Shown here piece after piece: positions 31,346 to 42,585 of a DNA stretch of 64,000 nucleotides. The notes beneath the pieces are model-generated. The model saw nothing but the letters and a program-made list of their open reading frames with translations, was not told where the DNA came from and ran no database searches. A program made the translations under genes and the position numbers. Location: contig RPFO01000764.1 in assembly GCA_009746045.1 (NCBI GenBank), forward strand, positions 343,501-407,500. The letters are read 5' to 3'. The stretch is from Mesostigma viride. Lineage: Eukaryota > Streptophyta > Mesostigmatophyceae > Mesostigmatales > Mesostigmataceae. Within the stretch, counting starts at the first letter, position 1; every line of letters begins with the position of its first letter.

Positions 31346-32293
31346 ATGGATATCGGGGCGGTTTTTGCCCTCGCCCGGCGATCTCTGTTCTGTAGCAATG
31401 GACTTCGAGCTGGCATAATATGGGTAGGAATTTTGATTGGCTACAAAATTGCCAAGACGGCTGTAATGCTTTTGGTGTTGCCGCTGCCCATGCTCTCTCT
31501 CCTGGTCGATATAGCGACCATGTGCTTCGTATTCGCACCGCTTTGGACAGGCTTAAAGTGGAGTGCGCTTCTCTTGGTTCGTGGAGAAGGGGAAGTGGAG
31601 GTTACTCCAAACAGCGTCTTTGAGGGTTTCAAATCCAGGGAAGCAATAATGAAATCTGCTGCCATGTTTGGGCTTTTCTTCTCATCGGTTATAACAGTAA
31701 TGCTCTTGGCAGGAGTCATGGGCTCCCTAGTACTGGCATTAATAGCGCCCCCCGACGAAAACGCGGGTGCGGTGCAGATGGGAAAATCCGTTGCCGACTG
31801 GGGCATGAATCCCACCGTCCACAATATAGCGACGTTTGTGTCGCTGACTGGAAAAGCTGGCAGTTCCCGCCGTCTTTTGGCTGATTCCGGCAATACTGGC
31901 ACGCCGGCAGGAGAAGATCCAGGCATGGGAGAGGACTTGGGCCCCGTGCTTGCTGTCTTTGTCTTCCTTCTTTGTGTTAGCATGATCTACGTGCTGCTCT
32001 TTTACTCCATCTTCATGCCGTTCAGCTTCCTCGTTGTGGACCGACCCTACATGAGCATGTCGGAGACACTTGGCAGCGCCGCATTCATGACAAAGGGGTT
32101 TCGCCTGCGTATCTACTTGATCTTGTTAATCACCACGGTGCTGAACGGAATTGGCGCCCTCACCTTCGTTGGCTTGGCGTTCACCTTGCCGCTCGCATTT
32201 GTGGTGGAGGCAGCGGCCTATGACAACCTGTCCCAGTACACAACCAGCATGGAAATTGTCCCGGAGGCAAAGGATGGCATTTTGGCCACCTAA
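31346..32293 (+). CDS. Multi-pass membrane protein, intronless, DUF975/YciC-like (tentative)
   Basis: 315-aa frame, no intron, start in context ACCATGG. Hydrophobic segments lie near residues 22-42, 48-72, 105-135, 203-232 and 250-290. A soluble, Gly/Ser/Asp-rich insert sits between the third and fourth (about 140-200, with SSRRLLADSGNTGTPAGED). The end (AAFMTKGFRLRIYLILLITT, then LAFTLPLAFVVEAAAYDNLS) resembles the last transmembrane unit of bacterial DUF975/YciC-type integral membrane proteins: a 'KG-x-LILLL-x-G-x-P-x-A-x-Y' pattern. That resemblance is from memory and weak. No signal peptide, no known motif for transport or catalysis. It stands alone; both sides are repeats and intergenic DNA. 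Coding status is well supported by composition and hydropathy; function is unknown. Confidence 0.7.
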   Translation: MDIGAVFALARRSLFCSNGLRAGIIWVGILIGYKIAKTAVMLLVLPLPMLSLLVDIATMCFVFAPLWTGLKWSALLLVRGEGEVEVTPNSVFEGFKSREAIMKSAAMFGLFFSSVITVMLLAGVMGSLVLALIAPPDENAGAVQMGKSVADWGMNPTVHNIATFVSLTGKAGSSRRLLADSGNTGTPAGEDPGMGEDLGPVLAVFVFLLCVSMIYVLLFYSIFMPFSFLVVDRPYMSMSETLGSAAFMTKGFRLRIYLILLITTVLNGIGALTFVGLAFTLPLAFVVEAAAYDNLSQYTTSMEIVPEAKDGILAT

Positions 32294-32894
32294 ATGCACA
32301 TGTGAGCGGCCTTGGTCACTGGGAGACTTGAAATCCTGTTGATGGGTGATCACATTTTTCATCGATCATGGATGCATACCCATGACTACCTATTAGGCCA
32401 ACTTGTGGATGGGGACCCACACATGTCCTTAACAGGGATAATCAACTAATTAATAATAGGGACCATTGATTAATTAATAACATAGTCATTTTGAGTTGTC
32501 TCTTTGATTTTAACATGAAGTGAGACAACTATGCCTTATTCAACATATTAGTTGAACATGTTGACCCTGTTGGATAGGAGACCCCCGGCCGGCCACCATG
32601 GGCGCTGAAAAATCGAGCTCCTGACCCATACTCCAACATCGCATGTGCCTCGCCACATCCCAGCAATGACCTTCCTTTATTCCATTTTTGTTTTTGTCAT
32701 TATTATTGCTCTTTACTTTGTCCTTATTTATTATTGTTCGTATTATTGCCGTTTACATTTTCTTTTCTTTTTTCTTTCTTTTTCTTTTTCCCTTTGTAAT
32801 ATATGTACTCCTTACTTATTCTTTTAGCCCCTTCGTGTATGTGTGTATGCGTTCCCTCTTTTCCTTCTTAGTTTTGGTTGTTTGTGTTGGTCGT

Positions 32895-32899
32895 GGTGG

Positions 32900-32942
<43 letters not shown>

Positions 32943-32965
32943 CGCGTGTGTGTGTATGTGTGTAT
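32895..32965. repeat. (TG)n with (GC)n core
   Basis: TG dinucleotides, a GCGCGCGCGC core (about 32934-32945), then TG again. A potential Z-DNA tract. Non-coding. Confidence 0.85.
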
Positions 32966-33095
32966 TCCCTATCAACCATTCTTGTTACCCTCTGTCTCCC
33001 TCCATGCAGGTCTGCCTAGAGATAGCCATGCGGCTCCCGTGGCCTTCGCGTTTTTCCTCTCAGACAACTACCCTAGTCCTTCCACGGCGTTGGAT

Positions 33096-33165
33096 CGCCA
33101 TTAAAATTAAAATTAAGATAGAACATGCCTCCGTTGGGAGATCATGTAGCACATATTCCGTGATG
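33096..33165 (-). mobile_element. LINE 3' terminus: hairpin and (AATTTT)n tail
   Basis: The minus strand reads GGAATATGTGCTACATGATC, the hairpin CTCCCAACGGAG and a TTAATTTTAATTTT tail. Related to 5325-5390 and 10853-10915 but with a different tail unit. Confidence 0.55.
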
Positions 33166-33199
33166 GCTGGCTGCCGAGCTTCCCCTCCTCTCCTCCACC

Positions 33200-33610
33200 A
33201 CCACTGCTTGAAGATGCAGGGCTTCTGGGACTATCCGTACTCCGCGCCCGCATGATTGACAAGGAGAAATGGGCTGCCATCTGCGATAAGCACCTTCCCG
33301 AGGGGTATGCTCCTGTTTTCTCCCCACGGGCCCCGCGGCCCGTTGCTAGCCAGGGTATAGAAGTCCGCAGGTGGAGGTTATTGGTCCTGATGATAGCCGC
33401 TACACTACCGCCTCGTCTGCCATTACAGTAGAGGACAGCTCGGATGAGGATTACATCCCCATCTAGTGCTTAACGGTTGGGGGATGATGCAGACGATATT
33501 TGTTTAAACTTTTGTGTAATTATTTTTCGCTAAGCTAATGAGATTAGCATAGTACTCCGTGGCATGCCTTTGCGCATGACACGCAAGTACTTACTTACTT
33601 ACTTACTCCA
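33200..33610 (+). mobile_element. LINE ORF2 C-terminus and 3' UTR with (ACTT)n tail (second copy)
   Basis: Nearly identical to 785-1200: LLEDAGLLGLSVL near 33207-33245, TAA near 33290, the same 3' UTR, and an ACTTACTTACTTACTT tail at about 33588-33606. Small indels distinguish the copies. Confidence 0.7.
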
Positions 33611-33611
33611 C

Positions 33612-34912
33612 CACCACCGCCACCTCCAAGCTCCTCGCCTCCACCTCCACCACCACCGACGCCCTCACCGCCCAGCTCCTCGCCATCGACAAGCGCCTGC
33701 AGGACAATGCCATATGTAGCCATCGAATGCTTGCAAAACACCGCAGGCATCACTGCCCAGGCGGTGAAGGACATCGCCGCCCGGCCAGCCCCTGCTGGCC
33801 CTGCTGGCGATTCCCCTCCCACCCAGACCTGGGCAGCCATGCTGATGAACCACACACCACCACCACTGCACCTCCGCCATCGCCGCCCAGCTTAAGCAGC
33901 ATCTACGCTGGACCTCCGCGAGGAGGCCGAGCTCGCCAAGCGCAGCCTTAACGTCATAGTCAAGCACTTCGACCCGCTGCAGGCCGAGACCTCCGAGACC
34001 CTTGCCCTGGCGTTTGAGAACAGAATCCTTGTCCCCATGGCTCTCACTGGTAAGGGCAAGCCGCGGGGGGTGACCCGCCTTCCCCGCTCGCGGGGTAAGC
34101 CTGGCCGGCCCCTCCCCCTTGCTCCTCACCTTTGACACCATGGCGGATAAGATGGACTGTTCCTCAAGGGTCGCAAGCGGCTTGGGGGGACCTCCTACGC
34201 GTTAATTGGACGACGACTTGACCTTGACGCAGCAACAACGGCGACGGGAGCTATGGCCGACCTACCTCCAGCTCCGGCAGACGGCGGGGCAGAAGCCGGT
34301 CTACTGGAAGGGGGCGGACATCTACGTCGCCCACAAGCCCTGGCAGGCGACCCCTGCCGCCCCAGCCACCCCAGCCACCCCAGCCTAGGGAATGTAGCAG
34401 TAGTGTAGACTAGAAAGCTTACTAGAAGGCTTATGTGGCCATGTATGCCTACGTGATGGGCCCACACCAGCCCTTGCAATAGCCGTAGCAATTTCGAGTC
34501 ATGCTTTGCCAATGCAGGGAGTTACTCTCTGGTGAGAGGCCATGTGTACACCAGCTATAGCCTAGCCACATACCTTCCACCCCATATGTCATGCAGGCCT
34601 TCTAGGCCCTCTCCTCAAGCCGCCTTGTGTGCTTGTGCTTGTTTAGGAGGCATGAACCATCATGGCGGTGCAGGTGCACCTTGTGCACCCAGAGCAGGTG
34701 ATAGTTGTACATCCTACACCTGCAGGTTGTCGCCCTGATTGTATTACAAACCCATAGATGCCCCCGGCCCCCGGGGTTAATGACTCCCCAACGGGAGCAC
34801 GAGTCTAATTAATTAATTAATTAATAGATGCCCCCTTCTCAGGGCTATGTGTTACATATGCTCCCCACGGAGCTATGATTTCAGTAATTAATTAATTAAT
34901 TAATTAATTATC
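33612..34912 (+). mobile_element. ORF1-only element copy with decayed ORF1, 3' UTR, hairpin and TTAA tail
   Basis: ORF1 remnants run from about 33660 (CLQNTAGITAQAVKDIAARP, near 33725-33785) to the C-terminus (LDDDLTLTQQQRRRELWPTY, about 34208-34270, then QKPVYWKGADIYVAHKPW). The stop is at 34386. A 3' UTR of about 460 bp follows and ends in the hairpin ATGCTCCCCACGGAGC (about 34858-34873) and a TTAA tail. A second LINE end (CTCCCCAACGGGAGCACGAG plus TTAA tail, about 34785-34825) is inserted in the 3' UTR. This copy keeps the empty target site of the hAT-like element. Confidence 0.65.
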
Positions 34913-34929
34913 AGCATCGATCCCCATGG

Positions 34930-35495
34930 ATGCCACTAACTGTGCCGGGCTCCTTGCAAACCTCTATCTATACACTTATGAGCTTGCATTCATGGCCGGA
35001 GAATCTCATTGCCTCAATTAACAATGATGTTCTCATCAGGCGTTTTATCCACGTGTACATGTCGATGTACATTGATGATGTCATTGCTTTCGACAACCCT
35101 GATTTCGTAACCCATTTGTATATCTGCACAGCTAGGTCTGCCTGGCATGCATCTACCCGCAAGCGTCCCTCACATTGAAGCTCACGTCGGAGGATACTTG
35201 TTGCAATTACCTCGGTCTTAACATTACCCATATAACAAGAAGGGCTGGCGTAAGGCGCTGTCTATGATAAGCGCAAGGATCCTAAATATCAGCAAACTCC
35301 TTTTATTCGCTACCCCGATATTCACAGTCTCCTTTCCCACACAGCAAAATATGGTGTTGTTCTTAATCAGTTGCATCGCTTTCCCCGTCTTTGTTCTTAT
35401 CGTGTCGATTTCATCACACGCGACTCTTGTTGAACTCTTGCATCGCCGTTTGTTGGTCAAAGACTATGACCGAGACATTCACATCACCTAAAAAC
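34930..35495 (+). pseudogene. Degenerate reverse transcriptase, Penelope-like C-terminal part
   Basis: The pieces lie in shifting frames: VYMSMYIDDVIAFDNPDF (about 35055-35110, a YIDD catalytic box), then LKLTSEDTCCNYLGLNI (about 35179-35228). Next comes AVYDKRKDPKYQQTPFIRYP followed by a KYGVVLNQLHRFPRLCSYRV-type segment (about 35255-35415), then ELLHRRLLVKDYDRDI. The order YxDD, 'LxLT-NFLGL', 'YDKR-P-F-IRYP', 'Q-RF-RIC' is what I know from Penelope-like and related RT elements of algae and protists. At least two frameshifts; no GIY-YIG domain found downstream. Confidence 0.55.
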
Positions 35496-35499
35496 GGCC

Positions 35500-38400
35500 T
35501 TTTTTGTTACATGGGGTCATATCTCCCACACATATAGTCAGATCGGGGTGCCTTTCTGGACTTAAGGTCCCCCTAGGACCCTGTTCACATCACATTAATT
35601 GGGGGGCCAACTGACCTATTTTTAGCATCAAACCGTGACGTGGAAAAGTGCAAAAAACGATGTTTTCCAGGCATAAGGAGGCATAGCAGCCACACACAAG
35701 TAGTAAATGTAGTCCAATTCAGCTGGAAATGGTCATGCTTATTAATTTATATCCAAAGACAAAAACCGCCCTTAAGTATGCAATGTAGGACCAAACTATG
35801 TGCTATAATTCTGGCATACATGAGCCAAAACACCGTTTTAGTGCATTATTTTCAAACTTATGAAGCCCCTGCCAGCACATATGCGGCCCAACCATGCCAG
35901 AATTCGTCACATTAATAGCACAATACTTGAATTTACACTAGAACACAAGTTGGACATATTAGGACCACTGCCGGCCCACTAAAAGTGACGGATGCAAGCA
36001 GAAATAGAGCGATTTTTGCAAAAATACTCCATATTCTGCGCCATTGTCTTGGAAAACTTTGCATTCTTCACTCAATTATCGTCATGGCTGTCATGGGATT
36101 CATATACATGCCACTGGGGCTGGATACATTAGCCAACACAGACTAAAAAAGCGATCATCAAGGGATAAAATCACCATCAATCACAGTAGATGCTGGCATT
36201 CGGAACAAGCACCATAGTGCCTACAAGCCTCAAGAAGGGGAGCTTGGCTGACCAGTCGTGCCTGTCGGCTGACCAGTCTCTTTTCTAAACGGGCCCCGCT
36301 CGGCAGCACACACAATCTCCTTTGCAGTACTTGGCCCACTCTGCTGGGCACCCCTGCTGTGCGTGTCTTATAGCAGCTAATCCAAATATATATCTGCCAG
36401 GTGCCTCTCTGCTACATGGAAATACAAAGCGCAATCAAGGACAGCAGTGGCTTGGGCTGCTATTCAATTGAGCTCAGCACCTAGCTGCTGTACAACATAA
36501 TTCTGCATCAGTGCCTGTCCTAATTGCGCCCCCCCGCCCCCTTGCCATCATCGTCATGCTCATCATAGTCTTTGGAACGTGCACTGAACTCCAACCCTTG
36601 GACAGTCCATAGGTCATTAAGAATCTGTGCATGTAATGCTAGCTCTTCTCAGTTGAACTCATCTACCACCCTCTCATGGTCGTGTCATCTCTCATGTAAT
36701 CCACCTAGGTTTATCGTGGCCACTGATCTTTCAGCCCCTCCTGACATCAAAATCTGGGCAAACACACTGTTGACATCGCCCTTCCGTTTTAGCCTGCATG
36801 GCTCCTCATGTTTACCCTTATCTCATCCCTCAACACACCTATAACTGTCTATTCATCCCCCTTGCATAGGCGGTGCATAACTGCGGCATGATGGGGGCTT
36901 GCCAAAAATAGGTGTAAAATGCATGGGATGGCACGGGGAGGCTCACACTCATCGGTTTACAATCACACTCATGTGCTAACAGTGTCCCTCTCTGCTTTTG
37001 ACACTGCATGCACATGCATTTCCTACCGGCTATATCAAGCCTTTAGTGTGGTTTGGTGCATCAAGAGAAATGGCAGGTCAGCTGAGTGCATCAGACCACA
37101 TTTGTGTTAAGTGTACGCTTGCAACGCTGTTTGCCCACCGCATGGAGCTCCCCTTTCGGACAGTGGCGCAAGTAGCACTTACACCTTACTCCCAGCCGCT
37201 CACCCTGCCCATGCTAGCAACAAGAACAAATGCATGGTCCCCATCCCAACGTAAGGTGCATCACATGGATGGCCCTGCCATCACCTAGCAGTGTGCCACC
37301 CCTCTCCACCTCAACCTACTCTGAAATGCCAGGGCCCCAACAAACCTTTCAAGACATGGCACTCCTCAAAGAAGGCAACCCCTCAAAGAAGGCGAGGCAG
37401 TTTAGGTCTAGGGGGGCTTTGGGTAAGTTAAAAGATGATAGAGTTCACTAACACAGGCCACGGCAACGACAACCTGCCTCACCCGCTGCATCCATACATC
37501 ACAAGCCATAAACTGCACAGCCTCGCATGATTGCCTAAGGGTCACGTGATCCAAGGTGCCCTTCAGGCTCACCCCAGCAGCACACCGGCCCATCCTCACC
37601 ACCCCACTGGTCATAGTCATCTACAGTGGCATCAAACTCCTCTAGGACAGAGTGCAGTAAAGGCAACATAGACGTCCTGACACAATTGAATAAGAACGTG
37701 GCTGCTACCTACTGCCCTTAATAAAAAATGTCCATGGCTTGCACAAATACGCATTCAATTCTTCAAGCAAGCATGCTAACACCTTCACAGCACATCCCAA
37801 GGTTTATATCCATCGAGCTTTGTCAACAAGCATGACTTCCTGATGCAAACTTAGCTGTCAAGCTAGGAGGAGGAAAGCTAGGTAAAGAGGTGAGATAGAC
37901 CCCCCCACAGCACCTTCCTGCACCAAAACCATGACAATATCATCCAGAGCTTGCTAAATACGTACAGCTAGCCGGTAGCGGGCGACCTTGCAGTCCAGGT
38001 TCAGCGCGAACATCTCGTGTCAGCACCCGGCGGAGATGGCGGACGCGAACCCACAATGCTATAAAAGCGAGTCATAAGACTATTTCGGGGAGCGGTGAAC
38101 GGCTTGGAACACCGAAGGTATGCCGCGACAAAAGCCTGAAGTTTTTCTCGGAAATACACGCCTGGATGTGGATTAGGGCACCGTTGTCGTGCTTGTGCTT
38201 GCGTTGCGAGCAGGCAACCAGTGTTTCTTGCAGTGTCGAGCAGTAACAGATGGTGGCGCGAGAGCAATATGTGACTTTTAAATCATGGCTACACAGCTTA
38301 CACCTCCGCAGGCATGTTGGAACAAGCCCCGCCATGCCGTGAGCCGAAAAAAAGGAAGAAACGCATCAAGCAAGGACGGTCGTAAACGTCACTGAAAACA

Positions 38401-39840
38401 GCAAAATCTGACCTGCCGGCAGGTAATGCGACAGCCTGGAAAATGTGATTCGTTTCTCGAAAAACTGATTAGCGCTCGTGAAAGTAGACTTGAAGCCCAT
38501 TCGGATTCCACCTTTTGGGAATTGTGAGCTTCCAACAAAAAAGTTTCCCCCACAATTAATAAACATGCATTTTCGCTGCCAATTCCAGATCTGGCCGACA
38601 CAAAAAATCAGCGTCTCAGTTTGCGAATTATTTTGACGCATGAACATACGCGAATAATATCTACCATGCATCATCGCAAAGCAGGAGAGTTTACGCGTCG
38701 TTTGCATCCATCGCAGCGACTTAACATGCATAATTGACTTTTGACTGATATTCCGGCGGACATAGGGTCGACAGCCATGCGAGGTGGAATTTTTCTGGTC
38801 CCGTCGTCCTCAACGCGACGCGTTCGCGCCAAAATTCCCAGGATCTCATGTAACCGGACGGACCGATTTTAGGTGATGTGTATGCTCCGTCAAGTCCCGG
38901 TGTTTTTGGCAACGTCACCCACATCTGTTCGGTGCTGCCCCTTGGCACAAGCTCTACAAACAGGTCGTGGACCGGCTGGATCGCGTACAGTAGTATCTCC
39001 GCACATCTGAACCTTGTGATGCCAGATCTCCTTTGCGGACGTTCCGAGCTTGGTACTGGATTCGATGTCCACATCGTCGCGTCGCTGTGGTCTAAGCTAT
39101 CTACAAGCTATCTACAAAACTATTTCATAGCTAGGCTACATTCATGAGCGTTGGCCGGTGGAGCCCTGAAAAAGCTTGATCAAGGCCTTCGTCCGCGTTA
39201 ATTCAACCCCCAAGATTTAGTTTCCACTCTTTCGGCGCGGGGTGCGGAGCAGCAGCTCAGAAAACAAAAGTAGAGCAACACGTCCACTTCATCATTAGAA
39301 AACACGTCAACAACCATGAAAAGAACCACTAATCAAACGGTTGGAATGTGCAAGAGTTCCCAGGGTCATTTTTGGTAAGCAGCACAAGCGGCCATCCTTG
39401 GTACAACGGAAGGCACATGTGTGTTATTTTTACTCCTGGTGATTGCAGCTCCCACAGCATGGTCCAACAGCGGGACATAAAAACAAAGAACCTGCACCAC
39501 CTTCCGAGTATCTTACTCAAGGTCCATCGACATAAATAAAAAATGGTACAAACCAATGGCGGCACGCCAACCTAGCATTGGCCGACACAAACACCCTGTC
39601 TGGCCAACAAACAGCATTGACAGCACTTGCCATGCTGTTAATCATCATTTCTCATCGGTTGTCACTAACCTCTAATTGTACACTCGCACATCCCGCCATA
39701 GCCCACCACGTGGGTGTGCTGTGATGTCTAGGCGCCGTGCCCATGTTCTTTTCCTGCTGAACCCCACGGCGTGGATAAATGGCCAGTTCTGGTCTATTTT
39801 TCACAAAGAAGTAGACCTCAGTGGTTCCTGGGCCTGCCAG
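35500..39840. other. Long intergenic stretch without recognisable genes
   Basis: Moderately AT-rich sequence. No frame on either strand shows a domain I know, and no tandem array of note is present. Minus-strand frames at 38366-38731 and 38721-39074 reach about 120 codons but lack start context, splice partners or family resemblance. Confidence 0.4.
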
Positions 39841-39845
39841 TGCTC

Positions 39846-40595
39846 TCACTGGCAGCTCTGGAAATCATCACATGGGTCATCGATAAGCTCAGGTTCATAA
39901 TAAGGTGTGCCATCGGCAGTGAAACTGTCTGGACGCAGCAGGCCTTTATCCAGATATCTGAAAGCAGATGACACAACGGGGCGTGTGCGTGCGGTCCACC
40001 ATGACCACCAGTATGACGGGAAGGCGGGACAAGGTTAATGATGAAACAAGTTATAGAAAGATCCTTACGAATCCGCATCCCTAAACGTGCAACAGCTACT
40101 GCAAGGGAAATCGCAGGGCAACTACTGGTGCTAGAAACGAAGTCCCATGGGAAGGCGTTACCTGCTGAGGTCAAATGTCTTCTCAGATGAATTGGGACCG
40201 AGGACCTTCAGCATTAGTAACGGGCGAAGATCACCGGGGTTGATGCCAAGCATGACATCTCGCGTGTCCTCTTTCCACTCCTGCGCTTCCACTTGCGCCA
40301 CCTCCAAAGCTACCTCTAAGCATTCGGCCGTGTTTCCCGGGCTACACACGCAAATCTCGCTCTTCGTGGCGATGCCGGGTTCAGCTCCCGAAGTAAGCGG
40401 CCCTTCAACAACCTGATACAGCCACACGCAAAGGCGGAAACTGCCGCACGAACCATCGAGTGGGTGCCCACAGGCGTAGCAATGGGCTAAGGAGTCTCCC
40501 TCGGGAATCCGTTTATGGCTGCATGCACCAGCGCGGGGGGATCCGACGACGCTAGCCAACGGCTGTAAAACTTGGGAGCTTCGTAACAGGAACAT
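39846..40595 (-). CDS. Two-exon protein of unknown function (181 aa), possibly plastid-targeted
   Basis: Exons 40595-40162 and 39957-39846 are joined in phase 2 by donor AG/GTAACG and acceptor TTTCAG/AT. The join gives a smooth 181-residue protein: exon 1 ends LKVLGPNSSEKTFDLS and exon 2 continues RYLDKGLLRPDSFTADGTPY, then EPELIDDPCDDFQSCQ and stop. The first 30 residues (MFLLRSSQVLQPLASVVGSP) resemble an organelle transit peptide. A Cys-rich stretch (CYACGHPLDGSCGSFRLC, about residues 39-56) could bind metal. A helical acidic part follows (CLEVALEVAQVEAQEW). I do not recognise the family. Non-random composition across the splice is the main evidence that it is real. Confidence 0.6.
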
Positions 40596-40599
40596 TACA

Positions 40600-42585
40600 A
40601 CCGCATGCTTAGCGAGTGGTGAACGGAAATTCCAACGCGATTTTATTCAAAGACGCGACCATCGTGCATTAACAATGCATCGGCCGTGCTCCCGCCATCG
40701 CTTTATTGAGACCATGAGCATGTTATCAAGGAGCGGGATGCGGTGCAGCCTTTAAAAAAACAGGGCTCGCCGGTCCGTTTTGTCACATCAGCCCACAGTC
40801 AGCAAGTCACCCTCAATTGTCCACAGTCCACACGGCACGTTCTGGGCGAAGCGCTCCCAGTTTTGGTTGCGTTTCGCGACGGACGGAACCGCAGGGGAGG
40901 CACGTGAAGTCGCCACGCGCCAGCTGCTTGGCGCACAGAAAAGTGTCAAATGGCAGCCTAAGCTTCTGCATGTTGTCCGTGCTTGGTCACGAAAATGACG
41001 AAATACCCGTTCTAAAGACTACCTATAGATGGTACTTAACTGTACTGTACTTAGTCTGTAAGATCTTACTGTATATTATTTCCACTGTGCGCGGTGGCTT
41101 CCCAATTTCCAGTTATCAACATATATACTAAAGCTTGTAAAACGCAGCCTTGGCACAATTTTAGCTAACACTCTTTCGAACGGCTTTCGGCTCCAGCCAC
41201 TCAGCGGCGCGACTTACAGTCCGCTTGACGAATCAGCTGCGCGAAATTTCGTTACGACCAATCACGAAAAGGTCAAACCACGGCGTCCATATTATGAGGG
41301 TTTTTGTGCGTTACATCCAGATGAGCCATTTGGCAGAGGTCCGTATGCCCAGATTGCGCCAGGAGCCAAACTCTGCGATGTCCTGTGTTTGCGAGCTCCA
41401 GATATAACCGTCGCAAACTTTTGGGCTGTTGGACCAAACTTTCTGTTGGCGAACCAGTTACAAACGCGCAGGAAGCGCACACGTGGATTTTCCTCTGCTC
41501 CACCGCCTGTAAGAGCCTGTAAGCGATTTTCCCCTGCTGTCTGCGGGGTTGGCGAGGTCACTCATCCCCGCGCGCATCGCGCTCCCGTGCAGAGGTAGCA
41601 GCCAATCTGTAGCTAGTTGAACTCCGCAAGACGTAGTTCGCGAGCTCCGTCCACTGCGCGGTTGCGCAAGTTTTCCCTTTGTAGCAACATACATATTCTT
41701 TAACTTCCACTAAAACTGGTTGCGTAGACTTCACGCGCCAAGGCACACTGCATCATCAGCGTGGAAATCGCAAGGTTGCGGATTCGAAACTTTGGACTGT
41801 TTATGAGTTTTGATTTTTTTTTCTTCACCCTTTTGACAACCTCCATGAATCTTGTGGTGGAAAACCTACAACTAGCGCGCGCTCCTTGGCGAGGCTAGCG
41901 CCACCTGGCCCTTGGCGGCGGTACGTGGTGTCACGCATCTCCCTAGCCGGGGCTCCCTGGCCGGGGACCGGCCACAAAAAGTACATGCTCTAATGTCGCG
42001 GGCGAAGCCCGCAAAACTTGTTTTCCACTAACAATATTCGCGTATTATAAATCACAGGACCGCAGATTATTGAACCAGTAGCCCTTGCTTGGCCCCTTGC
42101 CGGCGTGGTGATACTGGACGTGACAGAACCTACGTCCAAGAGGTTCATTTGATTTGCGAAGGTCGAAAACTTTTTGTTCCGCCTTCATAACCAATTGATT
42201 AATTATTACACCCTTCATTTTCTCCACTTAGAATTTGCTTAACTGGATATATATCCATTGAGAATAATAAATTACGGAGGTGAGATGGGCATATATACTA
42301 CTTCCACTTTGTAACAAGGTTTGGTATCGAGGTTAGGTTCAGTACACGGGGTTGGACTCAGATATAAAGTGTTGGCATACTAAGGCGCTTGACCAGTCTG
42401 ATGTCGTATTAATCCTTGACGACCCTAATTTATAACTGGATTCAAGAGTGCGGCGCAAAGTGCCTGCGACGAACACCAACGGGCTGCCCTGCTGCCCCCT
42501 TGTCGAGCGTGAAGCTAACGTACGGTGCCCCAACGCCCTTTTGACACGGCGGTGCATGGAACGACGACACGCTTGAACTTGCACC
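40600..42585. other. Intergenic; upstream region of the E3 gene
   Basis: No gene recognised. The stretch 41160-41700 has long GC-rich frames on both strands but no domain. It probably holds the promoter of the E3 ligase gene and of the minus-strand gene ending at 40595. Confidence 0.4.
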
